A program made the translations under genes and the position numbers. DNA of 64,000 bases. Source: Monodelphis domestica (taxonomy: Eukaryota; Chordata; Mammalia; Didelphimorphia; Didelphidae). The notes beneath the pieces were generated by a model, which was not told the origin of the DNA, made no database searches, and was given only the letters and a program-made list of their open reading frames with translations. Shown piece by piece: positions 37,201 to 43,011 of this stretch. The stretch spans positions 70,629,252 to 70,693,251 of the forward strand of contig NC_077227.1 of the NCBI RefSeq assembly GCF_027887165.1. The letters run 5' to 3'. Positions within the stretch are counted from its first letter, which is position 1. The number at the start of each line of letters is the position of its first letter.

Positions 37201-37834
37201 CTAGCTTATAGAAGCTGGAAGAGTCAGGAAATGAGTGGCATCCCCTTGTCTTCCCAGCTTAATATTTAATAGGCATAGATTAAAGTCTTTTCATGACAGT
37301 GATAATTAGCATTATAGAGAACATTTCTTGACTTTTGCCTTTTTTCGTTTTGCCATAGAGAAAAGTTTAGCACTTGGCTCCCTGAAGCCTCCTAAGGCCG
37401 AATCTTCAACTAAGTTTCGAAGGCAGCTGAAAAAACAACAGGAATCTCTGGATTCAGTGGACTTTGCTGTTTCCTCTCTATCTCCATACAGTGTAGTCTC
37501 TTCTCATGGAACCAGAAAGCGATTTCAGATTCATTCCAAATCCCCCTTCTACCGAGCTGCTTCAGTTGGTGAGACTCCCGAGTCCCGACTAGTGGTTGAA
37601 AGTTCCCTGTGCCAGGCCAGGACCCTGGAGGATAGGCCTCAGTTCATTAGCCGAGGCACATTCAACCCTGAAAAAGGCAAACAAAAACTCAAGAATGTGA
37701 AAAACTCACCCCAGAAAACCAAAGACCTCCCAGAGGGGACATTAGGGGCAAGTCACAAAAGAAATGTGGATCCTGACTGTGGTGCTACCCAGCAACAGAT
37801 TCTTTATGGGAACAGCAAAGAGTTCATGGTCTGA
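2648..37834 (+). CDS. MYO9A: MYO9A, 3' ten coding exons (unconventional myosin-IXa, C1-RhoGAP-tail)
   Basis: Ten GT-AG exons join without a frameshift into 559 codons plus TGA: 2648-2759, 4598-4659, 6980-7172, 7814-7942, 9481-9586, 10890-11021, 11696-11819, 23621-23823, 24808-24950 and 37359-37834 (1680 nt in total). The protein begins in the C1 domain (joined residues 7-55), continues through a complete RhoGAP domain (about 70-265, arginine finger R105), and ends in a coiled-coil and Ser/Lys-rich tail. Myosin-IXa is a single-headed processive myosin whose tail stimulates GTP hydrolysis by RhoA-type GTPases, limiting Rho activity at actin structures, for example in epithelia and neurons. The head and IQ exons lie left of the window. 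MYO9B has the same layout, but the tail wording and the NR2E3 neighbour fit MYO9A. All exons are open and splice sites canonical, so the gene looks functional. Confidence 0.96.
2960..3070 (+). repeat. Fragment of a recurrent marsupial repeat
   Basis: TTAGGTACTAGAGATATAAAAACAC-like wording shared with 54560-54720, 55955-56090, 56510-56630 and 62400-62520 (head 'GTGCTAAGCACTGGGGATACAAA', tail 'CTTACATTCTAATGG'). Confidence 0.45.
3285..3420 (+). repeat. MIR SINE
   Basis: GAGGCAGTGTGGCTAGAGAG, then TCTGGAGTCAG, then the core TAGCTGTGTGTGACTCCAG and AAGTCACTTAATCTCTC. Confidence 0.75.
4345..4445 (+). repeat. Recurrent interspersed repeat, copy 2
   Basis: Short copy: AATTCTTAACC, TTTTTTTTGTGCCA, TTCTCAGAATAATGTTG and TTCAGGTTAAGAATTTCTG, the same ends as 1120-1315 with the middle missing. 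Confidence 0.55.
4598..4659 (+). CDS. MYO9A: MYO9A exon: second part of C1 domain
   Basis: A 62-nt exon between ...TTTTTCAG and GTAGGG. It supplies the remaining zinc ligands C39, C43/H44, C47 and C55 and ends in phase 0 after a Lys-Lys pair. It is too short to show as an open frame on its own; the call rests on exact completion of the C1 ligand pattern and frame continuity on both sides. Confidence 0.95.
4799..4990. mobile_element. Non-autonomous hAT transposon (SPIN/URR1-like MITE)
   Basis: A 192-bp element with terminal inverted repeats CAGTGGTTCTCAACCT (4799-4814) and its inverse at 4975-4990 (15 of 16 match). It is flanked by TCCTACAG (4791-4798) and GCCTACAG (4991-4998), an 8-bp target duplication with one mismatch, typical of hAT transposition. 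Internal words (TTCCTCATG, AACTGTAATTTTGCTA, AATGTAAATA) resemble the SPIN/URR1 group. It carries no open frame for a transposase. It lies in a MYO9A intron 139 bp after a coding exon. Confidence 0.88.
5265..5535 (-). repeat. L1 3'-UTR fragment
   Basis: Contains TTCCAAATTCTATCTCACTTCC, AAATTTCCACATTAGTCATG and a pyrimidine-rich stretch, the reverse of a marsupial L1 3' end also seen at 25190-25440 and 49795-49880. Confidence 0.55.
5540..6289. other. AT-rich intron, nothing recognised
   Basis: MYO9A intron sequence with no repeat family or open frame that I can support. Confidence 0.6.
6290..6665 (+). repeat. Ancient repeat pieces plus ATAC microsatellite
   Basis: AATGCTTAATGCATATCTGC, GTGCTATGGAAGATACAAA and GGAAAGGCTTTCCAAGAGG follow the word order of the long repeat at 1345-2500. 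A short (CATA)n tract lies at 6399-6434. Confidence 0.45.
6980..7172 (+). CDS. MYO9A: MYO9A exon: start of RhoGAP domain with arginine finger
   Basis: Acceptor ...CCACTTAG and donor GTAAGG. The 193-nt exon encodes the linker from the C1 domain and the first RhoGAP helices. The motif GIYRKSGS contains the catalytic arginine finger, R105 of the joined protein (codon 7118-7120), which RhoGAPs insert into the Rho nucleotide pocket. The intact arginine predicts an active GAP. The exon ends after the first base of an aspartate codon completed by the next exon. Confidence 0.97.
7425..7620 (+). repeat. MIR SINE
   Basis: TTTGAAGTCGGAAGA, then TTAGCTGTGGGACTTTAAACC and ATTTTCTTATCTAAAATGAAGG, a diverged MIR core and 3' half. 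Confidence 0.65.
7814..7942 (+). CDS. MYO9A: MYO9A exon: RhoGAP middle
   Basis: A 129-nt exon (acceptor ...CTTACAATAG, donor GTAAGC). It encodes the conserved RhoGAP stretch including KQWLRDLP, where Lys and Arg belong to the conserved core around the GTPase-binding site, followed by NPLMTF. Start and end phases match the neighbouring exons. Confidence 0.97.
7943..9480. other. MYO9A intron, mostly unassigned
   Basis: AT-rich unique-looking sequence with no gene. Its right part has a pyrimidine-rich simple repeat (listed separately). Confidence 0.5.
9179..9312 (+). repeat. TCTG/CCTG/CT simple repeat ending in a C run
   Basis: Pyrimidine-rich tract of TCTG and CCTG tetranucleotides, then CT/TTTCT, then about 14 consecutive C. 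Open frames across it are repeat artefacts. Confidence 0.9.
9481..9586 (+). CDS. MYO9A: MYO9A exon: RhoGAP helices
   Basis: A 106-nt exon after ...TTTCTTTTAG, followed by GTAATT. It encodes the helix with [16 protein letters not shown], typical of RhoGAP domains (leucine-rich helix ahead of the NRMS motif). A run of about a dozen G begins a few bases past the donor (about 9596-9609), an unusual neighbour for a splice site. Confidence 0.96.
9587..10889. other. MYO9A intron with MIR-like pieces
   Basis: Starts with a G run just after the donor. MIR-like sequence occurs at about 10355-10440 (+) and 10550-10760 (-); the rest is unassigned. Confidence 0.5.
10550..10760 (-). repeat. MIR-type SINE with a short internal duplication
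   Basis: TAACACTTTAAGACC, GATGAGGAAACTGAAGTTCAG and AGTGACTTGC are the reverse of a MIR. A 30-bp segment (CCTCCATACATTATCTAATCC / CTTCCATACATTATCTAATTT) is duplicated at 10590-10640. Confidence 0.7.
10890..11021 (+). CDS. MYO9A: MYO9A exon: Rho[12 protein letters not shown] motif
   Basis: A 132-nt exon after ...CTTCTTTAG, followed by GTAAGA. It encodes [18 protein letters not shown], the RhoGAP signature helix whose Asn contributes to Rho contact, then a Ser/Thr-rich link. The open reading frame runs on to both sides into intron, but splice phases fix the exon limits. Confidence 0.97.
11022..11695. other. MYO9A intron, nothing recognised
   Basis: Unique-looking sequence without an identifiable repeat or open frame. 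Confidence 0.55.
11696..11819 (+). CDS. MYO9A: MYO9A exon: end of RhoGAP domain
   Basis: A 124-nt exon after ...CTTTTTCCAG, followed by GTGAGA, ending in phase 0. It encodes the last RhoGAP helix ([16 protein letters not shown]) and the start of the tail (LSLIRRSM). Read-through of the donor would add about 30 residues and then stop at 11915; the downstream exon continues the known tail instead. Confidence 0.96.
11820..12420. other. Start of 11.8-kb MYO9A intron, nothing recognised
   Basis: No repeat family or exon could be identified. A poly-A stretch lies at 11939-11950. Confidence 0.5.
12420..13300. other. Non-repetitive intronic block, candidate conserved noncoding DNA
   Basis: About 0.9 kb of moderate GC, high-complexity sequence without SINE, LINE or simple repeats, in an otherwise repeat-laden intron. 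Open frames here are short and lack splice support. A conserved element or enhancer is possible, but this is inference from composition only. Confidence 0.35.
13865..13990 (+). repeat. Short interspersed repeat ('GGATCATAGATTTAG' family)
   Basis: GGATCATAGATTTAGTGTTAG, GACCTTAGAAAATCATCCAG, CCAACTCCTTCCTTTTACAG. A second copy lies at 60055-60150 (GAGATCATAGCTAGAGCTGG). Family not assigned. Confidence 0.6.
14806..15443. mobile_element. hAT-type transposon with internal minisatellite and CA arrays
   Basis: Ends CAATGATGGTGAACC (14806) and the inverse ...GTTCACCATCACAG (to 15443), consistent with a CAGTGATGGTGAAC-type inverted repeat. Flanks are AACTACAG (14798-14805) and AACTATAG (15444-15451), an 8-bp target duplication with one mismatch. 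Inside, a unit containing CCCAGCAGCCCAATGGGAGC occurs at about 14996, 15189 and 15290, separated by (CA)n runs. The long open frames on both strands are CA/TG artefacts. Confidence 0.85.
15098..15268 (+). repeat. Two (CA)n microsatellites
   Basis: CA runs at about 15098-15168 and 15233-15264, inside the hAT element, separated by a minisatellite unit. Confidence 0.95.
15690..16080 (+). repeat. L2 LINE 3' end
   Basis: TGAAATCTTCCCCAATTGCC, CTCCAGGGCAGGGACTATTTT and TAGGAGGCACCTAAAAATTG follow the L2 3' terminal order, with a TTTA-rich insert at 15920-15980. Confidence 0.7.
16081..16890. other. Intron, nothing recognised
   Basis: No repeat or exon could be supported between two L2 fragments. 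Confidence 0.45.
16890..17400 (+). repeat. L2 LINE fragment
   Basis: CCTTCAGTGGCTCCCTTCC, GGCACTGAAGGTCTATGACC, TGGCACCAACCCACC: the L2 order upstream of its 3' end. Confidence 0.7.
17401..18189. other. Intron, unassigned
   Basis: No identifiable exon. The open frames on both strands overlap and lack splice or codon support. Confidence 0.4.
18190..18650 (-). repeat. Old LINE 3'-UTR-like fragment
   Basis: AAGCAACCCCCATGAGCATT, AACACAAAAAGGATTAGCATG and ACCAAGCAAAACAAATCCAC are wording common to marsupial LINE 3' regions. A G-run sits at 18499-18513. Confidence 0.4.
18660..19520 (+). repeat. Ancient LINE-like fragment (L2/L3 region)
   Basis: TCTACTCATGGATATTTCCC, AAGGCTCTCTCCTGGG, AACTGGATACTCCAAATATC, AACATGTCCCAAATGAAAC, CTAATTGATCTCCCTGTC, AATCTAACCATTTGAC: a word order widespread in mammalian ancient LINE relics. 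Family uncertain. Confidence 0.5.
19521..20420. other. Intron, TA/TG-rich then unassigned
   Basis: A short GTGTATATAT tract at about 19555-19605; nothing else recognised. Confidence 0.45.
20425..20645 (-). repeat. L1 3'-UTR fragment
   Basis: CATTGGGTTTTGCATGTGTCC, CTTATTTCCATGTTGTTGATG, GATCATTTAGAGTCTATAAC and AATCAAGCAGTTG match the 3' UTR of the L1 copies at 32745-32900 and 50190-50330. Confidence 0.8.
20700..20935 (+). mobile_element. Marsupial tRNA-derived SINE (WSINE1/Mar1-type)
   Basis: GGTCCTGGATTCAAATTTGG (B-box-like), CAGACATTTTCTAGTTATATG, AGTCATTTAACC, CTGCCTTGGAACTGATAC and GACAGAAGGTAAGG: head, body and tail of the SINE, diverged. Confidence 0.85.
21170..21320 (+). repeat. L2 LINE fragment
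   Basis: AATTCCAGCTCATATTCCACC, CTTCCTTGAGGCCTTCTCTG: the L2 segment just before its 3' terminus. Confidence 0.65.
21340..22560. other. Intron, non-repetitive, unassigned
   Basis: High-complexity sequence. 21340-21500 is relatively GC-rich with an 83-codon open frame but no splice support. Confidence 0.4.
22565..22700 (+). repeat. L2 3' tail
   Basis: CCAAAGGATAGGGCTTTTATT, TTTTTGTATCCCCAAATCTG, AATAAACATTTAATGAAATG: the L2 terminal order, diverged. Confidence 0.55.
22701..23620. other. Intron up to tail exon, nothing recognised
   Basis: No repeat or exon supported, apart from the polypyrimidine tract directly before the exon at 23621. Confidence 0.45.
23621..23823 (+). CDS. MYO9A: MYO9A exon: tail with coiled-coil start
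   Basis: A 203-nt exon after a strong polypyrimidine tract and CTGCAG, followed by GTAAGT. It encodes a basic start (GKGRIRKG), a Pro/Ser segment, then a Gln/Glu-rich heptad-like stretch ([19 protein letters not shown]) that is probably coiled coil. It lies 11.8 kb after the previous exon, the second longest intron in the window. Confidence 0.95.
23895..24010 (+). repeat. MIR SINE
   Basis: TGTGTAATAGAATGAGTCC, GGAGTCAGGAGACCTGGG, AGCAAGTCATTTAATTTCTC. Confidence 0.75.
24145..24250 (-). repeat. MIR SINE fragment, opposite orientation
   Basis: ACAGATAAAGAAACAGGCC, GACTGACTTGCTC and AGCTAGTCAGTGGCAG are the reverse of the MIR core. Confidence 0.65.
24808..24950 (+). CDS. MYO9A: MYO9A exon: tail, acidic Ser-rich
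   Basis: A 143-nt exon after ...GATTTTGCAG, followed by GTAACT. It completes the coiled coil and then encodes an acidic, serine-rich segment ([18 protein letters not shown]), a likely phosphorylation region by composition. It ends after one base of a Glu codon. Confidence 0.95.
25207..25311 (+). repeat. CT-rich tract in L1 3' UTR
   Basis: About 70 bp of CT/CCCT within the L1 3' end; purine-rich on the L1 sense strand. Confidence 0.8.
26900..28403 (-). pseudogene. L1 ORF2 reverse-transcriptase region remnant
   Basis: Three open stretches (28403-27819, 27634-27329 and 27271-26969) give [62 protein letters not shown] and the YADD-box flank [15 protein letters not shown]. Relative to the neighbouring L1 copy, about 60 residues are missing in frame after the 'EQIKNPQ' position (near 28237). 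Stops and frame shifts separate the pieces. Confidence 0.9.
28785..29204 (-). pseudogene. L1 ORF2 endonuclease domain remnant
   Basis: 139 residues beginning near the ORF2 start. It has the APE-like endonuclease signatures [11 protein letters not shown] (Asn at the catalytic core), CCLQETH (metal-binding Glu) and NMYAPNG. The frame stops where the domain should continue, so the enzyme is truncated. Confidence 0.88.
30486..30851 (-). pseudogene. L1 ORF1 coiled-coil segment
   Basis: An open stretch of 121 residues from Met, very rich in Lys, Glu and Gln with heptads. It contains three near repeats of the unit [14 protein letters not shown], typical of the L1 ORF1p N-terminal coiled coil that trimerises the RNA-binding protein. 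The RNA-binding C-terminal part continues, frame-broken, to about 29872 (including [13 protein letters not shown]). Confidence 0.85.
31800..32600 (-). repeat. Probable 5' UTR fragment of another L1 subfamily
   Basis: On the minus strand: GGGGCAGCTGAACCATCAAT, AGAACTCTCAGACCCACAGAC, AGTTCCAAGGAGGAAAAGA and CAGACCAGAGCACAGGCTGG, the style of an L1 promoter region leading into an ORF1-like start. The fragment lies between the two L1 bodies. Confidence 0.45.
32625..36110 (-). mobile_element. 5'-truncated LINE-1 (antisense)
   Basis: About 3.5 kb: ORF2 from between the endonuclease and RT (about 36.1 kb) to the end, plus a 3' UTR with a C17 run (32700-32716; G-rich on the sense strand). The frames 36092-35307, 35377-35051, 34829-34371, 34321-33911, 33860-33423 and 33278-32988 cover RT to C-terminus, including [20 protein letters not shown] and [10 protein letters not shown] (FADD catalytic box). 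Few lesions separate these frames, so it is younger or better preserved than its neighbour. Confidence 0.92.
36192..36400 (+). mobile_element. Marsupial tRNA-derived SINE
   Basis: GGGGTAGCTAGATAACTTAG, GGTTCCTGGGTTCGAATATG, GGGGCAAGTCACTTAACTCC, AACAGAAGGCAAAGGG and a TTTGG-rich tail. It lies about 80 bp past the 5' end of the truncated L1. Confidence 0.9.
36401..37358. other. Intron before terminal MYO9A exon
   Basis: Mostly unassigned. A third copy of the 1120-1315 repeat family lies at about 37025-37110 (GTGAAACCTATGGACTTC, AAATACATTAAGATTATAGG). Confidence 0.45.
37359..37834 (+). CDS. MYO9A: MYO9A terminal coding exon and stop
   Basis: After acceptor ...TTTTGCCATAG the exon gives 157 residues plus TGA at 37832-37834. 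The sequence is Ser/Lys-rich and low in hydrophobics, with the family tail segments [18 protein letters not shown] and a C-terminal KEFMV. It follows a 12.4-kb intron filled by L1 sequence. Upstream in-frame ATG codons are intronic; the Glu codon split across the junction fixes the start. Confidence 0.95.
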
Positions 37835-38920
37835 TCCAGCAGGCGCATATCCCCTCACTGCCACAGAGTGGTGGCAGCATCTCATCTTTGGGGTTTTCCC
37901 CTGTCATGACGCTCACTCATAGCCGTCCATCCTAGGCACCATCATCAGCAACTGTCCCGCCTCCTGCCTGAGCAAAAGCAGCCGTTGCTGGCTTGGATCC
38001 CCAGCCTCCTAGTGGGATAGTGGAAAGGAGGAGCCAAACGGGCTCAGCAAAACCTGCTGGGAAGAGTTGCAGCTGGGGCGTTAGCTGTTCTTAACTTGGG
38101 GGAACTCAGAACCTGCCAGGGTTTATTCTTTGAACTGGTGTCCAAAGAACTACAGAAGGCTTGCCCAGTTAGCTCTGTGGGGCTTTGCCTTTGCCTCTTC
38201 TCCCTCCTCTGCAGAAATCCACCACCTGAGTTGGAGTGAGAGATGGGGCGCAAAGGCAGGCAGAGTGGTGTGGCGGGCCTCTTGGACCAACCGGTTGATG
38301 GTTGACCCATAAGGAATAGTTCTGTTCTTCTTGACCTTAAAGGCAAAGGTTATAGTCTTGGATATATTTGGGAGTACTTAGAGGCTATAGCTGATTTAAA
38401 TTTTCCCAAGGACTTATAACAAACAAATGAAGCTCTTCACTCCTAACTATTTATAATGCACTCTACATTGTTGTCAAGTGGAAATTACAAAGCTCTCATT
38501 TCCATTAAGCATTCAGAGCATGTCTCACACACTATAGGGTTATGCAATGAAAGAAGAGATTATTTTATTTTATTTTGTTAAGATGTCAAAATAACCAATG
38601 CCAGTTTGACTCCTGGTTGGTTTGCGCCAAATACACAAGTGTGCCGAGTGTTCAATAGCCATACAACTCCCGTGTTCCCTGGGCGCAAAGAACCAGGTTC
38701 CTCTAATTTTTTTTTAACATTTTATTAGATCTATGATCCCTAGACTTTAAAGCTACATCATAATCCCTCTTGTGTTGCTCCATATCCGTTGATCATCAAA
38801 CAAGAAACAGCATATACAACTCACTCTGCTGGAAAATCATCAGGAAAGGCTCCACCCCCACCCCCAAAAGTGTGACTGTTTAATTATATCTTCCAAAACA
38901 TCCATATGCAATAGTGCATG

Positions 38921-38926
38921 AATAAA
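38921..38926 (+). terminator. Candidate proximal poly(A) signal of MYO9A
   Basis: AATAAA about 1.1 kb after the MYO9A stop. It could end a short 3' UTR isoform; no transcript evidence is visible. Confidence 0.35.
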
Positions 38927-39088
38927 TGTTACAAAAAGCTGCCAAAAGGAAAATACTATTTTTAAAATGTGACCCAACTAACTTTTCTCTCTTTTTCCTC
39001 AGACCATCAGTATTAAACAGATAAAAAAAAAATCAAGGACTACTTGAAGCTATTTTTATTAATCTTCTGGTTGCTGAAGTTTACTGTA

Positions 39089-39165
39089 AATATATATATA
39101 TATATATATTATATATACATACATACAGAAATAGATGTGTATGCGCGCGTGTGTGTGTGTATGTC
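39089..39165 (+). repeat. (TA)n / (TG)n microsatellite in MYO9A 3' UTR
   Basis: An alternating TA tract followed by TACATACA, then GCGCGTGTGTGTGT at 39143-39160. Confidence 0.9.
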
Positions 39166-40401
39166 TTTTTAAACTCTTTTTCCATGGAATCTTTTCCCAC
39201 AGAGAAGAGCAGGGGAGAAGCAATGGGCCATCAGAACTGAAGTTAAAATTCTCTTGTTCATGTGTTTGGGGAAAGCAATGCCGTTTTTCACCACAGAGGG
39301 TCCCCATACACCTCATGATGAGCTCTCATCCTAAGCTTCTTGGCATTTGTGAGATTCTAAAACTTGTCTTTGCTATTTATAATGTGTGAGAAATGAAGGT
39401 ATGCTCGCCTGGCTGAACTGTGACACCCTTTCTTGAGATATGTGAAAATGTTATTTTTGAAGTTCCTGATGCAGTTTCTCTAATTACCATCTGCACTGTT
39501 CTGAGAAAGAGAATTTGCCATCCTTAACCTTAATGTCTGGGTTGGTTTATTCCTAACACTGCCTTGTGACGTGTCGTAAGTCAGCTCCAAATAATCTAAA
39601 TATTAAGCCCTTCTGTGAGACAGAGTCTCTCAGGTCACACAGCATTCCGCGTTAACACCATTTAAAACCAACATACTGCTGGTTGGTTGTGCGTAAGCTG
39701 CACAACAAAGATGGCATTCTTTTGGACCAACAGGCCTAAGGCATCATTCTGCTACAGTTAATAGTAGACTTTCTGACCAGCTGTTCTTCTGTGCTCTAAA
39801 TGGTTTCTGCTAGGGATAGGAAGACTTCAGATTCCGGAGTAGAATAACCGTAGGATTGAATATCAGATTTGTCCCTATTATTTTAAAGTTCACATTTTTC
39901 AGCATATTGTAGAGCTGGACATGGAGTAGGTGAAAGATGGGAAACAAGTTCTAGTCTTGCACAGTAGCAGAGATGGGTTCTCTAAGCATCATTCTAGAAG
40001 TACTTCTGTTTTAAAGCTCTCCATAGAGTACCCTTTCTTGTCAGGTTCAGTAGAAATAAATTTGGGAGCTTTTTCACATGAGGAAAATTTCCTCATGGGC
40101 CAATCTCACCTGACTGGCTCTCCCTTCCCCACCCTCTAGCTCTGTATACATTGGATCTCTTTATGAGTGGGATGCTGGAGAAAGAGAAGGGGTTACTAAC
40201 TGTATTTTATTGCTCCTAATCTACCTTATGTAATCAGCTCGGACTTACATTCCAGGGGGTTACCCATCTGAAGCTATTTTTCTTTGAAAGATTAAAATTT
40301 TACACAAAAATATCTCGTCATTTTATAGGAAGAGGTTAATAGCAAATAAGAGAACTTATAGTTTTTTTCTCAGGGACCTCAGTCTTCATTTTGGATCAAA
40401 T

Positions 40402-40407
40402 AATAAA
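40402..40407 (+). terminator. Candidate internal poly(A) signal of MYO9A
   Basis: AATAAA in an AT-rich context about 2.6 kb after the stop. Confidence 0.3.
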
Positions 40408-42356
40408 GCATTCCTTATTATTGAAAGATTTATGGTTTTTTAAAATAACCAACCAGAATTATTAGTAGGGAATGGTGTTTGAGAGACTGGAAAATAAGGC
40501 TTTCTTGTAGGCAACCTAGAAACAATCTTCCTAGGAAAGAAAGACTCTGTATTGACCATTAAAGAGGTATGCTGGTGGTGATACCACAACTACTTAGCTT
40601 TCTTTTGCCTAATTTTTCAGTAAGAAGTAGAGTCTGGTTTAAAAGCTATATATACTCATTAGTTTCCACCTTTTAATTGACAGATCAATAATCAGGCAGA
40701 TTATGTTGAAATTTCATTTTAAAATAATTTTGTGACCACAAAATTTTGTCTATCAGTATTATACAGTCCTGCTTTTTTTTCTTTAATGCTTCATTCTTAC
40801 TATTCTGCTTATAAATCCTGAAAGGATTTTTTTCTTTGGTGCAGTGGCATGGCAGTTTCTCTGTTGGGCCTGAACTGTATAACCTGTGATTTTGGCTGAC
40901 TTCACACATCCCACCCCTTTTCCCCAAATCAGTATCCCAGATTTTAAATTCCACCATTAAATTAAAAGTTAAATTTTAAATTCAGCATTGTTCTGGAGAG
41001 ATGAGACCATTCAAACACCAGCTTCACCACCAGGATGCATGGCCTTTCTCTCCTGCTTAGGAAGCTTGGAAAAAATTGAGTGAAAACATCAATTTCCAGA
41101 TTGACAGTCTAAAGTAAACCCACGCTTTATTGTAATATAACTTCAGATATGATTCTGACAAGTGACATTTTCAAGTTACGACCTATTTACTATCCAAGTA
41201 CAATTTTATAACATTTGGTATATGCCTCTTCCTTTCATCTTAATCTCTGATCTAATGGACTTCTAAAGAAGTAAGAGGAAGTTGTCATTTCCATTCCAGT
41301 TCCGCTTTCTTTGTTTTTTAATTAAGGAAACTCTGTTGCTTCCCACAAATCCTTTGGAGACTGACAGAGCCACATAGCTCATCCCCAAGAGGGAACAGTT
41401 TGTGGATATCTTACTAACAACCTAGAGAGCTGTTCTTCTGTTACTCCTCTAAACCCCTAGCTTAAAAGTTGAAGCTTATGGTGAGAACCAGTAAGAGGTT
41501 GGATAGTAATACTGTAAAAGCAGATGAGAAAGAGTCTGTTCCAATTCTGCCATCCCATTTAGCTTAAAATGAACTATTTGTTGGAAGTGGGTTTTTGGGG
41601 TTTTTTTGTTCTTGGTTGTGTATTGTTCTTTTTTCCCATTTTCCCAGCAGCCTGGGAAAACAGAAGTCAAATTTACAGTGCTCCCTCAGAATATTTTCAT
41701 AGCCAATGCAATTTTAAATTAGTCTCAAGATTCAGAAAAGAATATTTTCACTGTCTAGATAGTCAACAAAGGTCTTTACAACCGCCTTCCTCATTTTAAA
41801 GTGTTATACATCTGCTGCTATTTCCATTTTTCAGAATTTCTGCTCCCTTTTCATTTCCTCCTCACCCTAGCTAAGAAGAGCACCCTACTCATGAAACTCC
41901 TTGGATGCTTCAAGTTTGGGTTTGGACAATCAGTCCTTTGACTTCTTTTGCTTCTAACATTCTTGTGGTCCACAATCACCACCACCCCAACTTTGATTTG
42001 GTCTTTAAAGGGATCAGGGAAATTGTTTTAGAGTACATTTGTCTGGGTCAGTTTGGTCTGTTGTATCTATTTTGAAAAAAAGATTCTAGAAAGAAATCTG
42101 TTAACTTTTCTGGTCTATGTTTAAAGTGTTGTGCCTATTCTCCAGGTCTCTCTTAGGTAGGTCAGAAAAATGTTTTCATACAAGATACACTCTTTGTACC
42201 AAGTGATTGTACTTACCATGGGAAACGGCACGGACTGTGGATTATTATATTATTATTTTTAATGGATTTTTAAAGTAATTTATATTAAGTATGCTGAGTA
42301 TAAATTAAAACAACAAAGTATGTATTGTCATACTCTATAAATTTTACCTGTTTAAA

Positions 42357-42362
42357 AATAAA
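42357..42362 (+). terminator. Candidate distal poly(A) signal of MYO9A
   Basis: AATAAA followed by an A-rich and CA-repeat stretch, close to the end of the repeat-poor block. Together with ATTAAA at 42608-42613 it is the best candidate for the main 3' end. Confidence 0.45.
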
Positions 42363-42367
42363 GAAAA

Positions 42368-42420
42368 AAATATATATATATGTACATACACACACACACA
42401 CATACACACACATACAAAAA
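42368..42420 (+). repeat. (TA)n(CA)n microsatellite
   Basis: TATATATATGTACATA followed by CA repeats, just after the AATAAA at 42357. Confidence 0.9.
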
Positions 42421-42607
42421 ATTATTTGCCTTGGCCACAGAGCTCGATTATGTTCATGATGCAGTCCACAGGCACTTTCTGATTCCATGTCAGTAGATTT
42501 TCCTTTGGGGAACAAGGCCAATGTGTAAAGTGCAACTTCTGTCATTTCTTAAATATATGCTGTATGGCTGTACAAAACCAGCTTTATGAACAAGTAACTC
42601 CTGGCTT

Positions 42608-42613
42608 ATTAAA
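42608..42613 (+). terminator. Candidate last poly(A) signal of MYO9A (ATTAAA)
   Basis: ATTAAA with T/G-rich sequence 30-50 bases downstream (about 42646-42660). It lies about 400 bp before the opposing NR2E3 poly(A) signal. Confidence 0.4.
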
Positions 42614-42635
42614 GAACAAAGCTTAACAAAGCAAT

Positions 42636-43011
42636 TCTGAGCAATTTGTTTTCTCTCAACTCTTCAGATGAACTGCCATAATTTCCTGTTACATTGATTT
42701 ATTTGTAAGGAAAGCATTCTGCCTCCAGAGTATTGTGAAGGTGTGGTGACTGAATGAGGAAAGGGTTCTGCGGTTGGGTCCCCTAGCCAAGAGCAGCCAT
42801 GTAAAGATTTCATTCCGTCCTAGCCCAGATGGAGGGCTCCATCCTCCCCTGTGCTGCTTTTTTGGCTTGGTAGGGAGAGGTAAAAGGGGGTGTAAGCAGC
42901 CTCTGCTTGATCTCGTCATCAAAAAGGAACACTCGTGCAGCTCATACCTAAAAACTGACCTTGCCCAAGACTGAGAGGAACTGTACCACTATAAGAGAAG
43001 ACAAACCAGAA
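42636..43011. other. Convergent intergenic gap MYO9A / NR2E3
   Basis: About 0.4 kb between the last candidate poly(A) signals of the two genes. No repeat or convincing gene; open frames on both strands overlap each other. Confidence 0.5.

Larger units (their letters stand above)
37835..42635 (+). other. MYO9A: Probable MYO9A 3' UTR
   Basis: The 4.8 kb after the stop contain no SINE, L1 or other recognisable transposon, unlike every other interval of this size in the window, and no convincing open frame. Several poly(A) signals occur on this strand: AATAAA at 38921, 40402 and 42357, and ATTAAA at 42608. AT and CA microsatellites lie at about 39089-39130 and 42368-42420. The exact 3' end and use of the proximal signals are inference. 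Confidence 0.65.
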
